A stretch of 64,000 nt of DNA from Caldilineaceae bacterium (GCA_022824025.1 JAJEBF010000045.1:108974-172973), one strand, 5' to 3'; counted from the first letter of the stretch, positions 8,098 through 16,884 are shown. Translations and numbers: made by a program. The notes: generated from the letters alone by a model not told the origin.

Positions 8098-9489
8098 TTA
8101 CCTTTGCCACACCTCCATCGCAGCCTGCGGAGCATCCATCCTGCGAAGCGTATCCAGAAACGCAACATGAAGGTCGTCCGCTATGTCACTTTGGTCCCCA
8201 ATGAGGTTTGTCTTGGCCTGCGGATCCTTCTCAAGGTCGAACAGCTGCCTGCCTCCATAGGATCCGACAGGAGCGTAAGCCCAGCGCTCAGTATACAACA
8301 TCGGTGTTACCCTGTTCGGAGGCAGCGCTCCTTGCTCCAACCGTGTATAGGTCGCTGACACGACGCACTCGTGCAACGGAGCCTCGCTTTCCCCCCGAAG
8401 GTGCGCCGCAAAGGAACGCCCATGCATCGGCTCCGGCGATGCTGCGTCTACCCCCGCCAGTTCAAGTAGCGTCGGCGTAATGTCCGCCGGACGCAAGAGC
8501 GTATCCACGCTGCGGCCCCCTTCCAACCCCGGCGCCGCCACCAAACAAGGTATGTGGACGATCTCGGGGTATAGGGGCCAGAATCGATCGTCAAACTTGC
8601 TGATATTCGACTTTCCCGTGCGATTGTGCTCGCCCAGCGCCATCCCGTGGTCCGACATGAATACGACAACTGAATTGCGCCACAGGTCAAGGTCGTCAAT
8701 CTTGGTCAGTATCCGCCCCACCCAGCGGTCCACCAGCTCCGCCTCAGCGCAGTAGTGAGCGCGCAGATTGCGCAACTCTTCCTCAGTATAATCGCTGGCC
8801 TTGCCATAGTTGGGGTGCAGCATCGGGGGCCCATCATAGTCAGGATCGTAGCGTCGCACCATGTACTCCGGCGGATCCCACGGCTCGTGCGGATCAAAGA
8901 AATCCACCCACAGGAAGAACGGGCTGTGCTGGCTGTTCTCCTCCAGCCACTCCACCGCCAGCTCAGCCGTTCGCGGCGGGAATCGATCGATTTCACGGTA
9001 CCAGCGCCGGTTTATCCATGAATGAAGATCAATCAGATTATGCCCCTGAAAATGATTGCCCATGTTGCGCGTCTTGTCGTCGGCCATCACCTCTTCGATC
9101 GGGTAATTCATGCCCAGAAAGTAGGTATTCCCCTCCTGACCGGGCAAAGTGTGCGCGCCGCTGAAGCCCTCAAAGAAGGCCGCCCGTACCAGGTGCGGGC
9201 AGTCGCCCAGAAGCTGGCTGACGTAGCCCGCCTCACCCAAAATCTCCGGCAGATGATTCCGGCTGCTCAAGCGGCGGTCCTGCCACGGATACCACGGCCA
9301 ACCCACCCGCCCCGTCGTGAAATCTGTCCGGTGCGGTATCGTTGGAAAGCTGCCTGTATATAACCGAGACAGGCTCACACAACGCTTCGAAAAGCGGTCC
9401 AGGTGCGGAGTCCGCACCGGCATCGCCGCCGCGCGGTCAAACAGGTTGTCGTAGCGGAACGTGTCCGAAATGATTACGATTATGTTCAT
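8098..9489 (-). CDS. Sulfatase-fold hydrolase with Thr at the formylglycine position
   Basis: This 463-residue protein belongs to the alkaline phosphatase/sulfatase superfamily. The N-terminal metal site is D9 in I-I-S-D-T-F-R-Y-D, and a late S-D-H-G-M-A-L-G-E-H segment gives the other metal ligands. The usual C/S-x-P-x-R modification motif reads T50-I-P-H-R54 followed by T-D-F-T-T-G-R, so the residue normally converted to formylglycine is Thr. Thr is a direct nucleophile in phosphodiesterase and phosphonate hydrolase relatives, so hydrolysis of phosphate esters or phosphodiesters is as likely as sulfate ester cleavage. A longer frame to 9624 overlaps the previous gene; the ATG at 9489 matches the family start. 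It follows the deacetylase-like genes with a 25 bp gap. Confidence 0.88.
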   Translation of the reverse strand: MNIIVIISDTFRYDNLFDRAAAMPVRTPHLDRFSKRCVSLSRLYTGSFPTIPHRTDFTTGRVGWPWYPWQDRRLSSRNHLPEILGEAGYVSQLLGDCPHLVRAAFFEGFSGAHTLPGQEGNTYFLGMNYPIEEVMADDKTRNMGNHFQGHNLIDLHSWINRRWYREIDRFPPRTAELAVEWLEENSQHSPFFLWVDFFDPHEPWDPPEYMVRRYDPDYDGPPMLHPNYGKASDYTEEELRNLRAHYCAEAELVDRWVGRILTKIDDLDLWRNSVVVFMSDHGMALGEHNRTGKSNISKFDDRFWPLYPEIVHIPCLVAAPGLEGGRSVDTLLRPADITPTLLELAGVDAASPEPMHGRSFAAHLRGESEAPLHECVVSATYTRLEQGALPPNRVTPMLYTERWAYAPVGSYGGRQLFDLEKDPQAKTNLIGDQSDIADDLHVAFLDTLRRMDAPQAAMEVWQR

Positions 9490-9514
9490 CTGTGTCTTCC
9501 CTGAGTCCCCTGCG

Positions 9515-10411
9515 CTAAACCTCCAGAATGTCCGGGCCATCCACCGTGGCCGCCTTAGCCAGCGCGCCCGATTCCGCCAGCTCGCCCATCGTCGCGAACG
9601 AGGCCCCCGGTTTCCGCCCGACATGCTCTGAAACCGCGTCGATCATCCTGAAAGTGTGCTCATAGTCGTCCGCGATTCCGTGCGTATGCATCAGCATGAT
9701 GACTACCGGGCTGTGTTCGCCGATGCGGTCCAGGTCCTGCCGGGCCAGTTCGACAAAGTCATCGCTGCGTTCACCGGAGCCCCGCCACGTGTATTCGTTG
9801 AGGATCGGCGCCTCCACAATGTCCTCATACCATCGAAACGGCTGATAGGGAATGTTGTCGACCCACTTCTGTGACAAATCACCCCCGTTGTGCGGCAAAT
9901 GTCCGTAGCCGCTGCCGCTGATATACATGCAAGTATGATAGCCGATCCCTACCTCTCTCAGGGCACCAAACATCGCCTTGGAGATGGCCCCGCAAGGAGC
10001 CCTGAAAACCGTCGGCTCAACCCCCAGGTCCATGGCGAATATCTCCATCCCCTCCTCGATTCGGGCGCGCAGATTGTCTACAGTATAACGCGGCAACAAC
10101 TCCTCGCGCCGGTCGTCAAAGCTGGTTTGCAAAGAAGGCAGTATGGAGACTGCCGGCCAGGCCGGCGGCCCAAATTCGTAACAGTCAGCATGGGTCAGAC
10201 CGTGCAGTTGGAGGTCGTGCCCAGCGTCGCGCGCCGCGATCAGCGCCTCTTTCCACTCCGACGTCATCGCCTTTCCCCCGGCCTTGGGCACGGTAAACCA
10301 CGTCGAACCCAACCCCCGCGAGCTGAAGAACGCCGTCGCCCTCCTCAAGGACTCCACCATCGCGCTGCCGCCCGACCCTGCGTCGTCAATGCTCCAGCAG
10401 TATACCGTCAT
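9515..10411 (-). CDS. Polysaccharide deacetylase-like protein, copy 1 (metal site intact)
   Basis: This 298-residue protein resembles the NodB-homology / carbohydrate esterase 4 superfamily. D9-D10 near the N-terminus match motif 1, and H70-G-L-T-H74 gives the metal-binding His pair of motif 2. A later F-R-A-P-C-G-A segment matches motif 3. Such enzymes remove N- or O-acetyl groups, or related acyl groups, from sugars through a single divalent metal. A frame from 10468 exists, but GGAGGG sits seven bases before the ATG at 10411. It is the second of a tandem pair, 127 bp after copy 2, and precedes the sulfatase-fold gene. No secretion signal is visible, so it probably acts in the cytoplasm on imported substrate. 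Confidence 0.85.
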   Translation of the reverse strand: MTVYCWSIDDAGSGGSAMVESLRRATAFFSSRGLGSTWFTVPKAGGKAMTSEWKEALIAARDAGHDLQLHGLTHADCYEFGPPAWPAVSILPSLQTSFDDRREELLPRYTVDNLRARIEEGMEIFAMDLGVEPTVFRAPCGAISKAMFGALREVGIGYHTCMYISGSGYGHLPHNGGDLSQKWVDNIPYQPFRWYEDIVEAPILNEYTWRGSGERSDDFVELARQDLDRIGEHSPVVIMLMHTHGIADDYEHTFRMIDAVSEHVGRKPGASFATMGELAESGALAKAATVDGPDILEV

Positions 10412-10538
10412 CTCTTTTCCCTCCACCCCCATGTGATCCAGCTGACCGAAATTGACTCTTCCTTGCAAGACCCTTCACAAGTGCCGCGGGGAATAAGTCG
10501 GCGCAATGTTCCTTCTCCGCTCCGCTGCCAGACTGCCG

Positions 10539-11435
10539 TTAAACCGCAAGAATGTCAGGCCCACTTACCGTGGCTGCCTCCGCCAGCGCGCCAGAAGCCG
10601 CCAGCTCCCCCAATGTCGCAAAACGCGCGCCCGGCTTGCGGCCCACATGCTCCGCAACGGCGTCGATCATCCTGAACGTGTGTTCGTAATCGTCAGCGTT
10701 CCCGTGCGTGTGCATGGCCAAGACAACAACCGGGCTGTCCTCGCTGACGCGGTCCAGGTCCTGACGGGCCAACTCGACAATCTCGTCGCCGCGTTGCCCG
10801 GCTCCGTGCCACGTATACTCATTCAGAATCGGAACCTCGACAACGTCCGCATACCAGCGAAACGGTCGGCGAAGGATATTGCCTTCCCACCCCCGCGCAA
10901 TCTCCGCCCCTTCTTCCAGGAAATGGGCGTATCCGCTTGCGCTGATGAACGTTCCAGAGTGGTAGCCGAAGCCGGCCTCTCGCATCGCCCCAAACATCGG
11001 CTTGGAGATTGCGCCGCACGGCGCCCGGAAAACTGCTGGCTCCACCCCGTGATCCTGCGCGAAAATCTCCCTGCCCTCCTCAAGCCGCAGACGCAGTTTC
11101 TCAACCGTATAACGCTGCATCAACTCCTCGCTGCGTTCGTCGAACTCCGCCTGGAGCGTGGGCAGCAGGGCCGTCGCCGGCCAGGCTGGCGGCCCAAACT
11201 CATAGCAGTCGGAATGTGTCAGGCCCAGCATCTGCAGATCGTGGCCCGCCCCCAGCGCCGCATTCAGCGCCTCTTTCCATTCAGCCGTCATCGCCTCGCC
11301 CCACGGCTTGGGAACGGCATACACAGTCGAACGCAGGCCCCGTGCCCCGAAGTATTCTGTTGTCCTCCTCAGAGACGCCACCAATACGCTGTCGCCCCAG
11401 CCGGCGTCCTCTATCGTCCACACGAATGCCGTCAA
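10539..11435 (-). CDS. Polysaccharide deacetylase-like protein, copy 2 (altered active site)
   Basis: This protein has exactly the same length (298 residues) as its neighbour and aligns with it throughout, including shared C-Y-E-F-G-P-P-A-W and F-R-A-P-C-G-A-I-S-K segments, so the two arose by tandem duplication. The catalytic pair D-D is E9-D10 here and the first motif-2 His is L70, giving L-G-L-T-H instead of H-G-L-T-H; both changes were read directly in the DNA. Loss of one metal ligand suggests altered chemistry, a different metal arrangement or a binding or partner role. It is the first gene after a relic of a permease 3' end and probably belongs to the same transcript as copy 1. Confidence 0.83.
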   Translation of the reverse strand: MTAFVWTIEDAGWGDSVLVASLRRTTEYFGARGLRSTVYAVPKPWGEAMTAEWKEALNAALGAGHDLQMLGLTHSDCYEFGPPAWPATALLPTLQAEFDERSEELMQRYTVEKLRLRLEEGREIFAQDHGVEPAVFRAPCGAISKPMFGAMREAGFGYHSGTFISASGYAHFLEEGAEIARGWEGNILRRPFRWYADVVEVPILNEYTWHGAGQRGDEIVELARQDLDRVSEDSPVVVLAMHTHGNADDYEHTFRMIDAVAEHVGRKPGARFATLGELAASGALAEAATVSGPDILAV

Positions 11436-11512
11436 AGTTATTCTCCCCGCAGGCGCCGTCTGGTCAAGTAACAGGTAGGGCGACCACTCCTGTTCAAATG
11501 GTTAACCCTTCA

Positions 11513-11565
11513 CCGCCCCAACCGTCAGACCTTCCAGAAAATACCTCTGCAGGAATAAGGATCCT
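11513..11565 (-). pseudogene. 53 bp relic of a MalG-type permease 3' end (direct repeat, left copy)
   Basis: These 53 bases are identical to 13597-13649, the last codons of the importer 2 MalG-type permease, and still read L-Q-R-Y-F-L-E-G-L-T-V-G-A-V-K-G followed by a TAA stop. A further 33 bp window overlapping the stop matches at 23 of 33 positions, including TAGGGCGA, so similarity continues downstream of the gene. No permease body precedes it on the minus strand. It is either the remnant of a lost permease or one arm of a duplication flanking the segment 11566-13596. Confidence 0.8.
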
Positions 11566-12138
11566 GTTAAGCATCCCCTTTTGCCGCATCGGTATGGGGC
11601 GAGAAAAACTGTGTCTACATCCTCATTCGTCGCCCTACCCTCCTTGCTCCTTAGCGGTCAACCCCAAGCGGCTGCCCATGTGCGGGGCATCGGCCCCGCA
11701 ACCGCCCCGGAAACTATGCCCGCCCACAGGCGCGCCGAACTCCCCACATGAAAATCTGCCTCTACTACAGATGTGCTTTGACTGACACAGACAGCTCTAA
11801 ACGCTGGCGCCCGTTTGAATCCACAGCTTACAGAACCCGCTTAAAAGTACTTCTCACCACTGACCATCGCGAATTCTACCCGCTGACAAATGGACCTCGT
11901 CGCCCTCAGTCTGAACAGCGACTCCCTGGGGCAAAGCGCCACCGGTCCGCAAACGGCTGCGCACCTGCGCACATTGAACGCGGTGCGCCTCTGTCTTCTC
12001 CGCGCCTTGCCGCATCCCGCCGCAGGCAGGAATAAGCTTAAATTGGCCCCATATTTCAACTCAAGGTCCGAATCGTCCCACAAGCGTTACGGCTTTGCTG
12101 ACCGCCCTCCCCAAACGTCAACGGCGCCATTCTTGGCG
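11566..12138 (-). other. Intergenic region between relic and orphan gene 2
   Basis: These 573 bp contain no convincing gene on either strand. A perfect 7 bp stem (GCGGGGC / GCCCCGC) around an ATCG loop lies at 11682-11699 without a T-run. A minus-strand open frame at 11841-12083 has no ribosome site and an arginine- and cysteine-rich composition typical of a shadow frame, so it is not called. Confidence 0.45.
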
Positions 12139-12603
12139 CTACTGGACTGTTCTCACGGGACTGCTTTCGGGGACAACAAGCGGCAACAGAGGCGCCTGAT
12201 TACCGTCCTGCATACTCTGGATCTCCTCGGCCAGCTCGACAAAGCTGTCATAGCTACCGAAACGATACGTTGTTGGTTCGTTCTCAGAGATCAGGTTCCA
12301 CTCGTTTCTTCCGATCCCCGTTCGATAGGTTACAGGGCCAGTCGCCGACACCACTTCCACGATTCCCAGTCTGATAAAGTCGAAGACCAATTCAGCGACA
12401 AGCTCAGGAGTAATGCTCTTGCCATGGTAGTCGCCCAACCTCTCTGCGATCTGAATGTGCGTTGCCCGAAATTCCCTACCGCCGCACGCGTCTGCCATTT
12501 CTGCCATTGACGTAAGCGGCATCTGATAATGCGTGTACATCAAATCGATCAAACCGCTGCCTTTTAGCTCCTTGGACACACTCTTGATACTGTGTTTAGC
12601 CAT
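12139..12603 (-). CDS. Orphan hypothetical protein 2 (possible winged-helix fold)
   Basis: I do not recognise this 154-residue protein. It starts at an ATG preceded by GGAG and AGAGG. Residues 1-55 look helical; residues 64-96 (S-I-T-P-E-L-V-A-E-L-V onwards) followed by a short beta hairpin (P-V-T-Y-R-T-G) could be a winged-helix wing, and the C-terminal 20 residues are low complexity and proline-rich. There is no signal peptide or membrane segment. It starts 21 bp after orphan gene 1, so the two probably form a bicistron. Both sit in the segment bounded by 53 bp direct repeats. The functional idea is weak. Confidence 0.65.
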   Translation of the reverse strand: MAKHSIKSVSKELKGSGLIDLMYTHYQMPLTSMAEMADACGGREFRATHIQIAERLGDYHGKSITPELVAELVFDFIRLGIVEVVSATGPVTYRTGIGRNEWNLISENEPTTYRFGSYDSFVELAEEIQSMQDGNQAPLLPLVVPESSPVRTVQ

Positions 12604-12624
12604 CCTCTTCTCCTCACGGCCATG

Positions 12625-13074
12625 TTACGCCTGTTGACTTCTTGCCGGACTGCTTCGGTACTCCAAGACCAGCGCATAGACCGAGAATCTCAGAATGACA
12701 CTGAACCAGTTCCATGTCAGTTCGACTATCTGCTCACGCTCCGCATCGGGAATTGAATCTATATCAAGAATCTGACGGAATCTCCGTTCTGTATGCTCAA
12801 AACTGTCAATGAACCCTTCCAGAATGGCAAAAGCATCCACTCGGAATACTCGACTCTTCGCCAAGAACCCATCGACGGACATCCATAGCTCATCACATCC
12901 CCTATGCCAGCGCCTGAATGGTTGCGAGCCTTCGTCAAAGTGCCGGGATGCCTCGTCTTTCAGAAGTTCGATCGCTGCGGTTGCATTATCAATCTGTTCT
13001 TCCGCGGTTGAAAATCTGAGTTGCTTAAAAAGAGAAAAACTGGATGCATCTAGGCTATCTTCATGGCTGGGCAA
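12625..13074 (-). CDS. Orphan hypothetical protein 1 (all-helical)
   Basis: I do not recognise this 149-residue protein. It is predicted by eye to be mostly helical, with aromatic-rich stretches (F-R-R-W-H-R-G-C-D-E-L-W and T-W-N-W-F-S-V-I-L-R-F) but no continuous membrane span. The frame begins at a TTG with GAGGT seven bases upstream; a later start is possible. It lies directly upstream of orphan gene 2 in the same direction. No catalytic motif or export signal is visible. Together with its partner it occupies a spot where the neighbouring catabolic operon appears interrupted. Confidence 0.6.
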   Translation of the reverse strand: MPSHEDSLDASSFSLFKQLRFSTAEEQIDNATAAIELLKDEASRHFDEGSQPFRRWHRGCDELWMSVDGFLAKSRVFRVDAFAILEGFIDSFEHTERRFRQILDIDSIPDAEREQIVELTWNWFSVILRFSVYALVLEYRSSPARSQQA

Positions 13075-13595
13075 TTTTATGACCTCTGCGGGATGCTTGT
13101 CGAGCCCCTATCCACCCCGTGAAGCAGTCTGGTTACGGGGTAGTTTAGAGAAGCGGGCTGCAGGACTCATCAGGAACCGCCAGTGTCAGCCTCAAACTAG
13201 CTGCTGTTTTGCCACGCCCCGCTATCGTTGTCTCGCGGCAATCACGCACCCCTGCCACTCCCTCGTATGTTCGCCTCGCTCACTTTGCGTCCCCTCCTTC
13301 CCACTTTGGTGGCGCCCCCCCTTGTGGGCGCCCCTCCCCACCGAAACGCTCTGCTAATGAGAGATGCCAGCAAGTCACTCGCACACCCTCCACTCCTCCC
13401 TCTGCGCTCAAGGCGGCACCTCACCCCCGACCCATAACTCTACAGTTCCCCTCGCCGCGCTCCCACATATCAAGGTCCATCCTTTCTCAGAACGTCACAC
13501 GCCTATAGCTGAAATTCAGACTCGACACTAAATGCAAGAACTCTTGGTCTCCGACTGAATTCACATTGATAGGGCGAGCATTCTGGTTCACGCTC
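13075..13595 (-). other. Intergenic region between permease and orphan gene 1
   Basis: These 521 bp hold no supported gene. Around 13311-13340 a GGCGCCC / GGGCGCC inverted repeat surrounds a C-rich CTTGT loop; a very similar CCCCCTTGTGGGCGCC string recurs near 63553, which points to a small dispersed repeat. Short open frames on both strands lack ribosome sites. The promoter of the orphan bicistron may lie here but no clear pair of boxes was found. Confidence 0.45.
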
Positions 13596-14456
13596 CTAAC
13601 CCTTCACCGCCCCAACCGTCAGACCTTCCAGAAAATACCTCTGCAGGAAAAGGAAAACGATCAACAAGGGAACCACACTCAAAAATGCGGCTGCGGACGT
13701 AATCCCGTAGTTGACCTGGAACTCGCTGCGCAGAAGCGCCAGTCCCAGGGGAAGCGTGTAGAGATCCTTGTCGTTAAGCACCACAAGGGGCCAGACCAGG
13801 TTGTTCCATTGCGAGGTAAAGACCACGATCGACAATGTCGCCAGGGCCGGCGCCGACAGCGGCAGAATGATCCGCCAGAAAACGCCAAAGTCGGTGCAAC
13901 CGTCGATGCGGGCGGCGTGCTCAAGCTCCTCAGGAATCGTCTGCATGAACTGCCGCAACAGGAAGACGCCCAGCACGTTCGCCAGTGCCGGAATGATGAG
14001 CCCGCCGTAGGAATTCAGAAGACCCAACCAATTGGTGATGAGAAACGCAGGGATCAGCAGAAGGGCGCCAGGAATCATGATCGTGGCCAGCATCAGTCCA
14101 AACAGGACGTCCCGACCCCAGAACTCCTTCTTGGCAAAGGCGTAAGCCGCCAGCGCATCAATGAGCACCGTTCCGACTGTAACCAGAACCGCGACCAGAA
14201 TCGTGTTGAAGAACCACAGGCTGAAAGGCAACTCATTCAGTATGTATGTGTAATTGTCCCAAACCAGCTGCTCCGGGATGATCTGAGGTGGGATCGATAT
14301 GAGCGTGTAGGTCTCTTTGAAAGAGGAGGAGAAGATGTAGAGGTAGGGGCCCAACATGATAATGACCAGCATCGCCAGGAGAACATACACGACGACTGCC
14401 TGGGGCAGCAGACGCAGCCTCCTTCGCCAATCTCTCCTGAGGTCAATTTGGGTCAT
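13596..14456 (-). CDS. Carbohydrate ABC transporter permease, MalG-type (importer 2)
   Basis: This 286-residue inner-membrane protein has six predicted helices and the EAA loop (E-H-A-A-R-I-D-G-C) for coupling to an ATPase. The C-terminus E-G-L-T-V-G-A-V-K-G is typical of MalG-type permeases of family-1 sugar importers. It follows the MalF-type gene by 54 bp and is the last importer 2 gene. Its final 53 bases are duplicated exactly at 11513-11565, about 2.1 kb downstream, making its 3' end one arm of a direct repeat. The coding sequence itself is intact. Confidence 0.93.
   Translation of the reverse strand: MTQIDLRRDWRRRLRLLPQAVVVYVLLAMLVIIMLGPYLYIFSSSFKETYTLISIPPQIIPEQLVWDNYTYILNELPFSLWFFNTILVAVLVTVGTVLIDALAAYAFAKKEFWGRDVLFGLMLATIMIPGALLLIPAFLITNWLGLLNSYGGLIIPALANVLGVFLLRQFMQTIPEELEHAARIDGCTDFGVFWRIILPLSAPALATLSIVVFTSQWNNLVWPLVVLNDKDLYTLPLGLALLRSEFQVNYGITSAAAFLSVVPLLIVFLFLQRYFLEGLTVGAVKG
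13597..13649. repeat. 53 bp direct repeat, right copy (inside permease 3' end)
   Basis: This is the functional-gene copy of the repeat at 11513-11565; the two are identical over 53 bases and separated by about 2.03 kb containing the two orphan genes. Similarity beyond the stop codon (TAGGGCGA and TTCA matches in register) shows that the duplicated unit extended past the gene end. Confidence 0.85.
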
Positions 14457-14510
14457 TGAAACTATCCTTCACTGTTACGCTTCCCTGATTCCCGATTCCC
14501 GGCTGTGAGA

Positions 14511-15437
14511 TCATCGTTCACCCAGTACCTTCATCTGCACATATGAGATCGGCATGATGATGAGCAGCAGCACCACCCCCATCGCCGCAGCCATGCCTAC
14601 CTGCCCGTAGCGAAACGCATGGTTGTAGATGTACCACACGATCGTCGCCGTCGCGTGAACTGGACCGCCGTTCGTTAGCACAAACACGGTGTCAAACAGC
14701 TGGAACGCCCATATCGTACCCATCACCACTGAGAACAGGATTACCGGCCGCATCAGAGGAATGGTCACGCGCGTCGCCACTTGCCAGGCATTGGCGCCAT
14801 CGATCCGGGCCGCCTCGTGCAGCTCTTCCGGAACACCCAACATTGCCGCCAAAAAGAGGATGATGTGAAAGCCTATCCCCCTCCACCACTCCACAAGCAG
14901 AATCCCGTAGAGCGCCCACTCAGGATCGGACAGCCAGTAGATCTCCGGCACGCCCACCAGACCAAGTAGATAGGTCAATACGCCATATCGAGGCGCCAGA
15001 ATGTAACTCCAGATCTGAGCCGTGGCCGCAGCCGAAGCCAGCAGGGGGAAGAAAACAACCGCACGATAGAAGTCCTTGAACCGGACCAGTTTGTTCCCGA
15101 TCAGAAAGGCCAGCGCCAGCGCGGTTACCACCGCGATTGGCACCACCGATACCGTATACTGAAGCGAGTTCAGAAACACCTTGAGCGTTATGGCGTCGGT
15201 CGTGAGGCTCACGTAGTTCTGAACCCCAACGAATGGCTTGACCTGGTCGACTAAGTCTCCCCGCAACAGGGAAAGCCAGAGAGCCCAGAAAAAGGGACCA
15301 ATGTTGAACAGGGCAAATAGAACCATGAAAGGCAGGATAAAGGCATACGCGTTCAGGTTGCGCCGCACGGCGGCGCGTCCCCAAAAGGGCCCCCCTCGCT
15401 CTCGTGTCGTCTGTAAGGCTTCTGAGCTCGTAGTCAT
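14511..15437 (-). CDS. Carbohydrate ABC transporter permease, MalF-type (importer 2)
   Basis: This 308-residue permease has an N-terminal membrane anchor, a periplasmic loop and a core with the EAA loop (H-E-A-A-R-I-D-G-A-N). A frame from a TTG at 15539 exists, but its extra 34 residues are not membrane-like; the ATG at 15437, leaving a 106 bp gap after the binding-protein stop, matches the family start better. It pairs with the MalG-type protein downstream. As with importer 1, no ATPase is encoded nearby. Confidence 0.9.
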   Translation of the reverse strand: MTTSSEALQTTRERGGPFWGRAAVRRNLNAYAFILPFMVLFALFNIGPFFWALWLSLLRGDLVDQVKPFVGVQNYVSLTTDAITLKVFLNSLQYTVSVVPIAVVTALALAFLIGNKLVRFKDFYRAVVFFPLLASAAATAQIWSYILAPRYGVLTYLLGLVGVPEIYWLSDPEWALYGILLVEWWRGIGFHIILFLAAMLGVPEELHEAARIDGANAWQVATRVTIPLMRPVILFSVVMGTIWAFQLFDTVFVLTNGGPVHATATIVWYIYNHAFRYGQVGMAAAMGVVLLLIIMPISYVQMKVLGER

Positions 15438-15543
15438 CTCGATACCGTTCCCTGGCCAAGCGATTCGGGCCGTGAAAGGAGGAATGTTCCAGGTACGGGC
15501 GACCGGGCCATAAGAGCGCGGCCGCCCGCACTCGCTCAATCGT

Positions 15544-16884
15544 CTATGCCCCTTCTTCCTCCCTCAGCATATCGTTGACCTGTTCCACCATATCCTCAAC
15601 CGCCTCTTCAACCGTGCGCTGTCCAAGAACGAACGACTCGATTGACGTGCCTTCGATATCCCAGAACTTGAAGATCCAGCCGCGGTACGGCCAGAAGAAT
15701 GTGTATTCAAGTGTCGTCTGGGCCACAGTCAAAACTTCGTCGTCAGGATAGAAGTTCACGTGCGGCGACACGCTCATGAACCCCAGGCACCCGATCCAGG
15801 ATGTCAGCAGATCTGGCGAAACAAGCGTCTCGACCACCGTCCATGATTCGTCAGGATAGGCCGTATTCGCCGCGATCGCCAGCATGCCAACACCGCCGTA
15901 GCAGGCGCGCCCGCGTGCTCCCTCCGCGGGGCCCGTGGCCATGCGCGCCGCGCCCAGTCGGAAGTCAGGCTTCTCGCTGCGCACCGAATTGGCGAAGGTA
16001 TTCTGGGCCGTGATTATCCCCACCTTGTTGTCGCGGAAATAACCGCCGACACCCGGCTCCTGCCCCGAAATCGCGCCCGGCATCGCCACTTCATGGTCGT
16101 GGAATAGCGAATTGAAGAAGTGCCAGCCTTCGTACGCCTCCTCGGAATTGACGATGCACTCGGTCAGGTCGTCGTTGAACCAGTGCCCGCCAAACCGCCG
16201 CGGCCACTGTCCGTTTTCGTGCCACCCTTTCGGATGTGTGGCAAAACCGTAGACATCTTCATCCAGAGCCGTGATATCCTGCGCGATGCTCACAAAATCA
16301 TCAACTGTTTCCGGCGGCGTATCCGGGTCGTGCCCCGCCTGTTCGAACAGGTCCTTGTTCCAGAACAGGTTTGAACCGCCGATAATCCACGGAAGCGAGT
16401 AGGTCGTCCCATCGTACGTGCCCGGCCCCCACGCTCGTTCGTAGAAAAAGCTGCGCTCGAACCCACTGGATGCGATCATTTCATCCAGCGGCATGATATG
16501 GCCCGCATTCACAAAGCGCGGGAACGACTCCGTCTGGTAGCTCACGTCAGGCCCTTGATCCGCGGCAAACGCGGCCGTGAACTTCTCGTTGTACTGGCCC
16601 CAGGGAACCTCGCTGAAATCAACGCTGATCTCAGGGTGCATCTCCTCAAGCACGTCTAGGGTCGGCTGGGCGCATAGTTTTGTTTCGTCACCTGCCGCCT
16701 TGTGCGGCCCTTTCCACATCGTCAACGTAACGACCTCCATCGCCGGCGCATCGCCTCCCTCGCCCGTCGCGCCGGGAACGGCCGGCGCGCACGCCGCCAT
16801 GCCCGCCCCCAGCGTGGCCGCTCCAGCCACTGTCGCTGTTCGAACCAGAAAACTGCGTCTGGACAACCTGGTACCGGTAGCCAT
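15544..16884 (-). CDS. Sugar ABC transporter substrate-binding lipoprotein (importer 2)
   Basis: This 446-residue family-1 type solute-binding protein begins with a twin-arginine motif (S-R-R-S-F-L-V, residues 8-14), a hydrophobic region and a lipobox ending in M-A-A-C32. It should be Tat-exported and lipid-anchored. AAGGAGGAG precedes the ATG. The mature domain contains many aromatic residues (for example W-G-Q-Y-N-E-K-F), consistent with sugar binding. Although organised like importer 1, the two binding proteins share little local sequence, so different substrates are likely. It follows the DegT-type aminotransferase after about 100 bp. Confidence 0.93.
   Translation of the reverse strand: MATGTRLSRRSFLVRTATVAGAATLGAGMAACAPAVPGATGEGGDAPAMEVVTLTMWKGPHKAAGDETKLCAQPTLDVLEEMHPEISVDFSEVPWGQYNEKFTAAFAADQGPDVSYQTESFPRFVNAGHIMPLDEMIASSGFERSFFYERAWGPGTYDGTTYSLPWIIGGSNLFWNKDLFEQAGHDPDTPPETVDDFVSIAQDITALDEDVYGFATHPKGWHENGQWPRRFGGHWFNDDLTECIVNSEEAYEGWHFFNSLFHDHEVAMPGAISGQEPGVGGYFRDNKVGIITAQNTFANSVRSEKPDFRLGAARMATGPAEGARGRACYGGVGMLAIAANTAYPDESWTVVETLVSPDLLTSWIGCLGFMSVSPHVNFYPDDEVLTVAQTTLEYTFFWPYRGWIFKFWDIEGTSIESFVLGQRTVEEAVEDMVEQVNDMLREEEGA

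Noticed and set aside
6318..8204. Long plus-strand open frame of 628 codons
   Set aside because: It is antisense to the well-supported importer 1 binding protein, has no ribosome site and its composition is that of a shadow frame in GC-rich DNA.
10506..11471. 321-codon plus-strand open frame
   Set aside because: It is antisense to deacetylase-like copy 2, which has clear family motifs.
12139..13074. Classical toxin-antitoxin pair
   Set aside because: The two genes are closely spaced, but both are about 150 residues, neither shows a known toxin or antitoxin motif, and the gene sizes are atypical.
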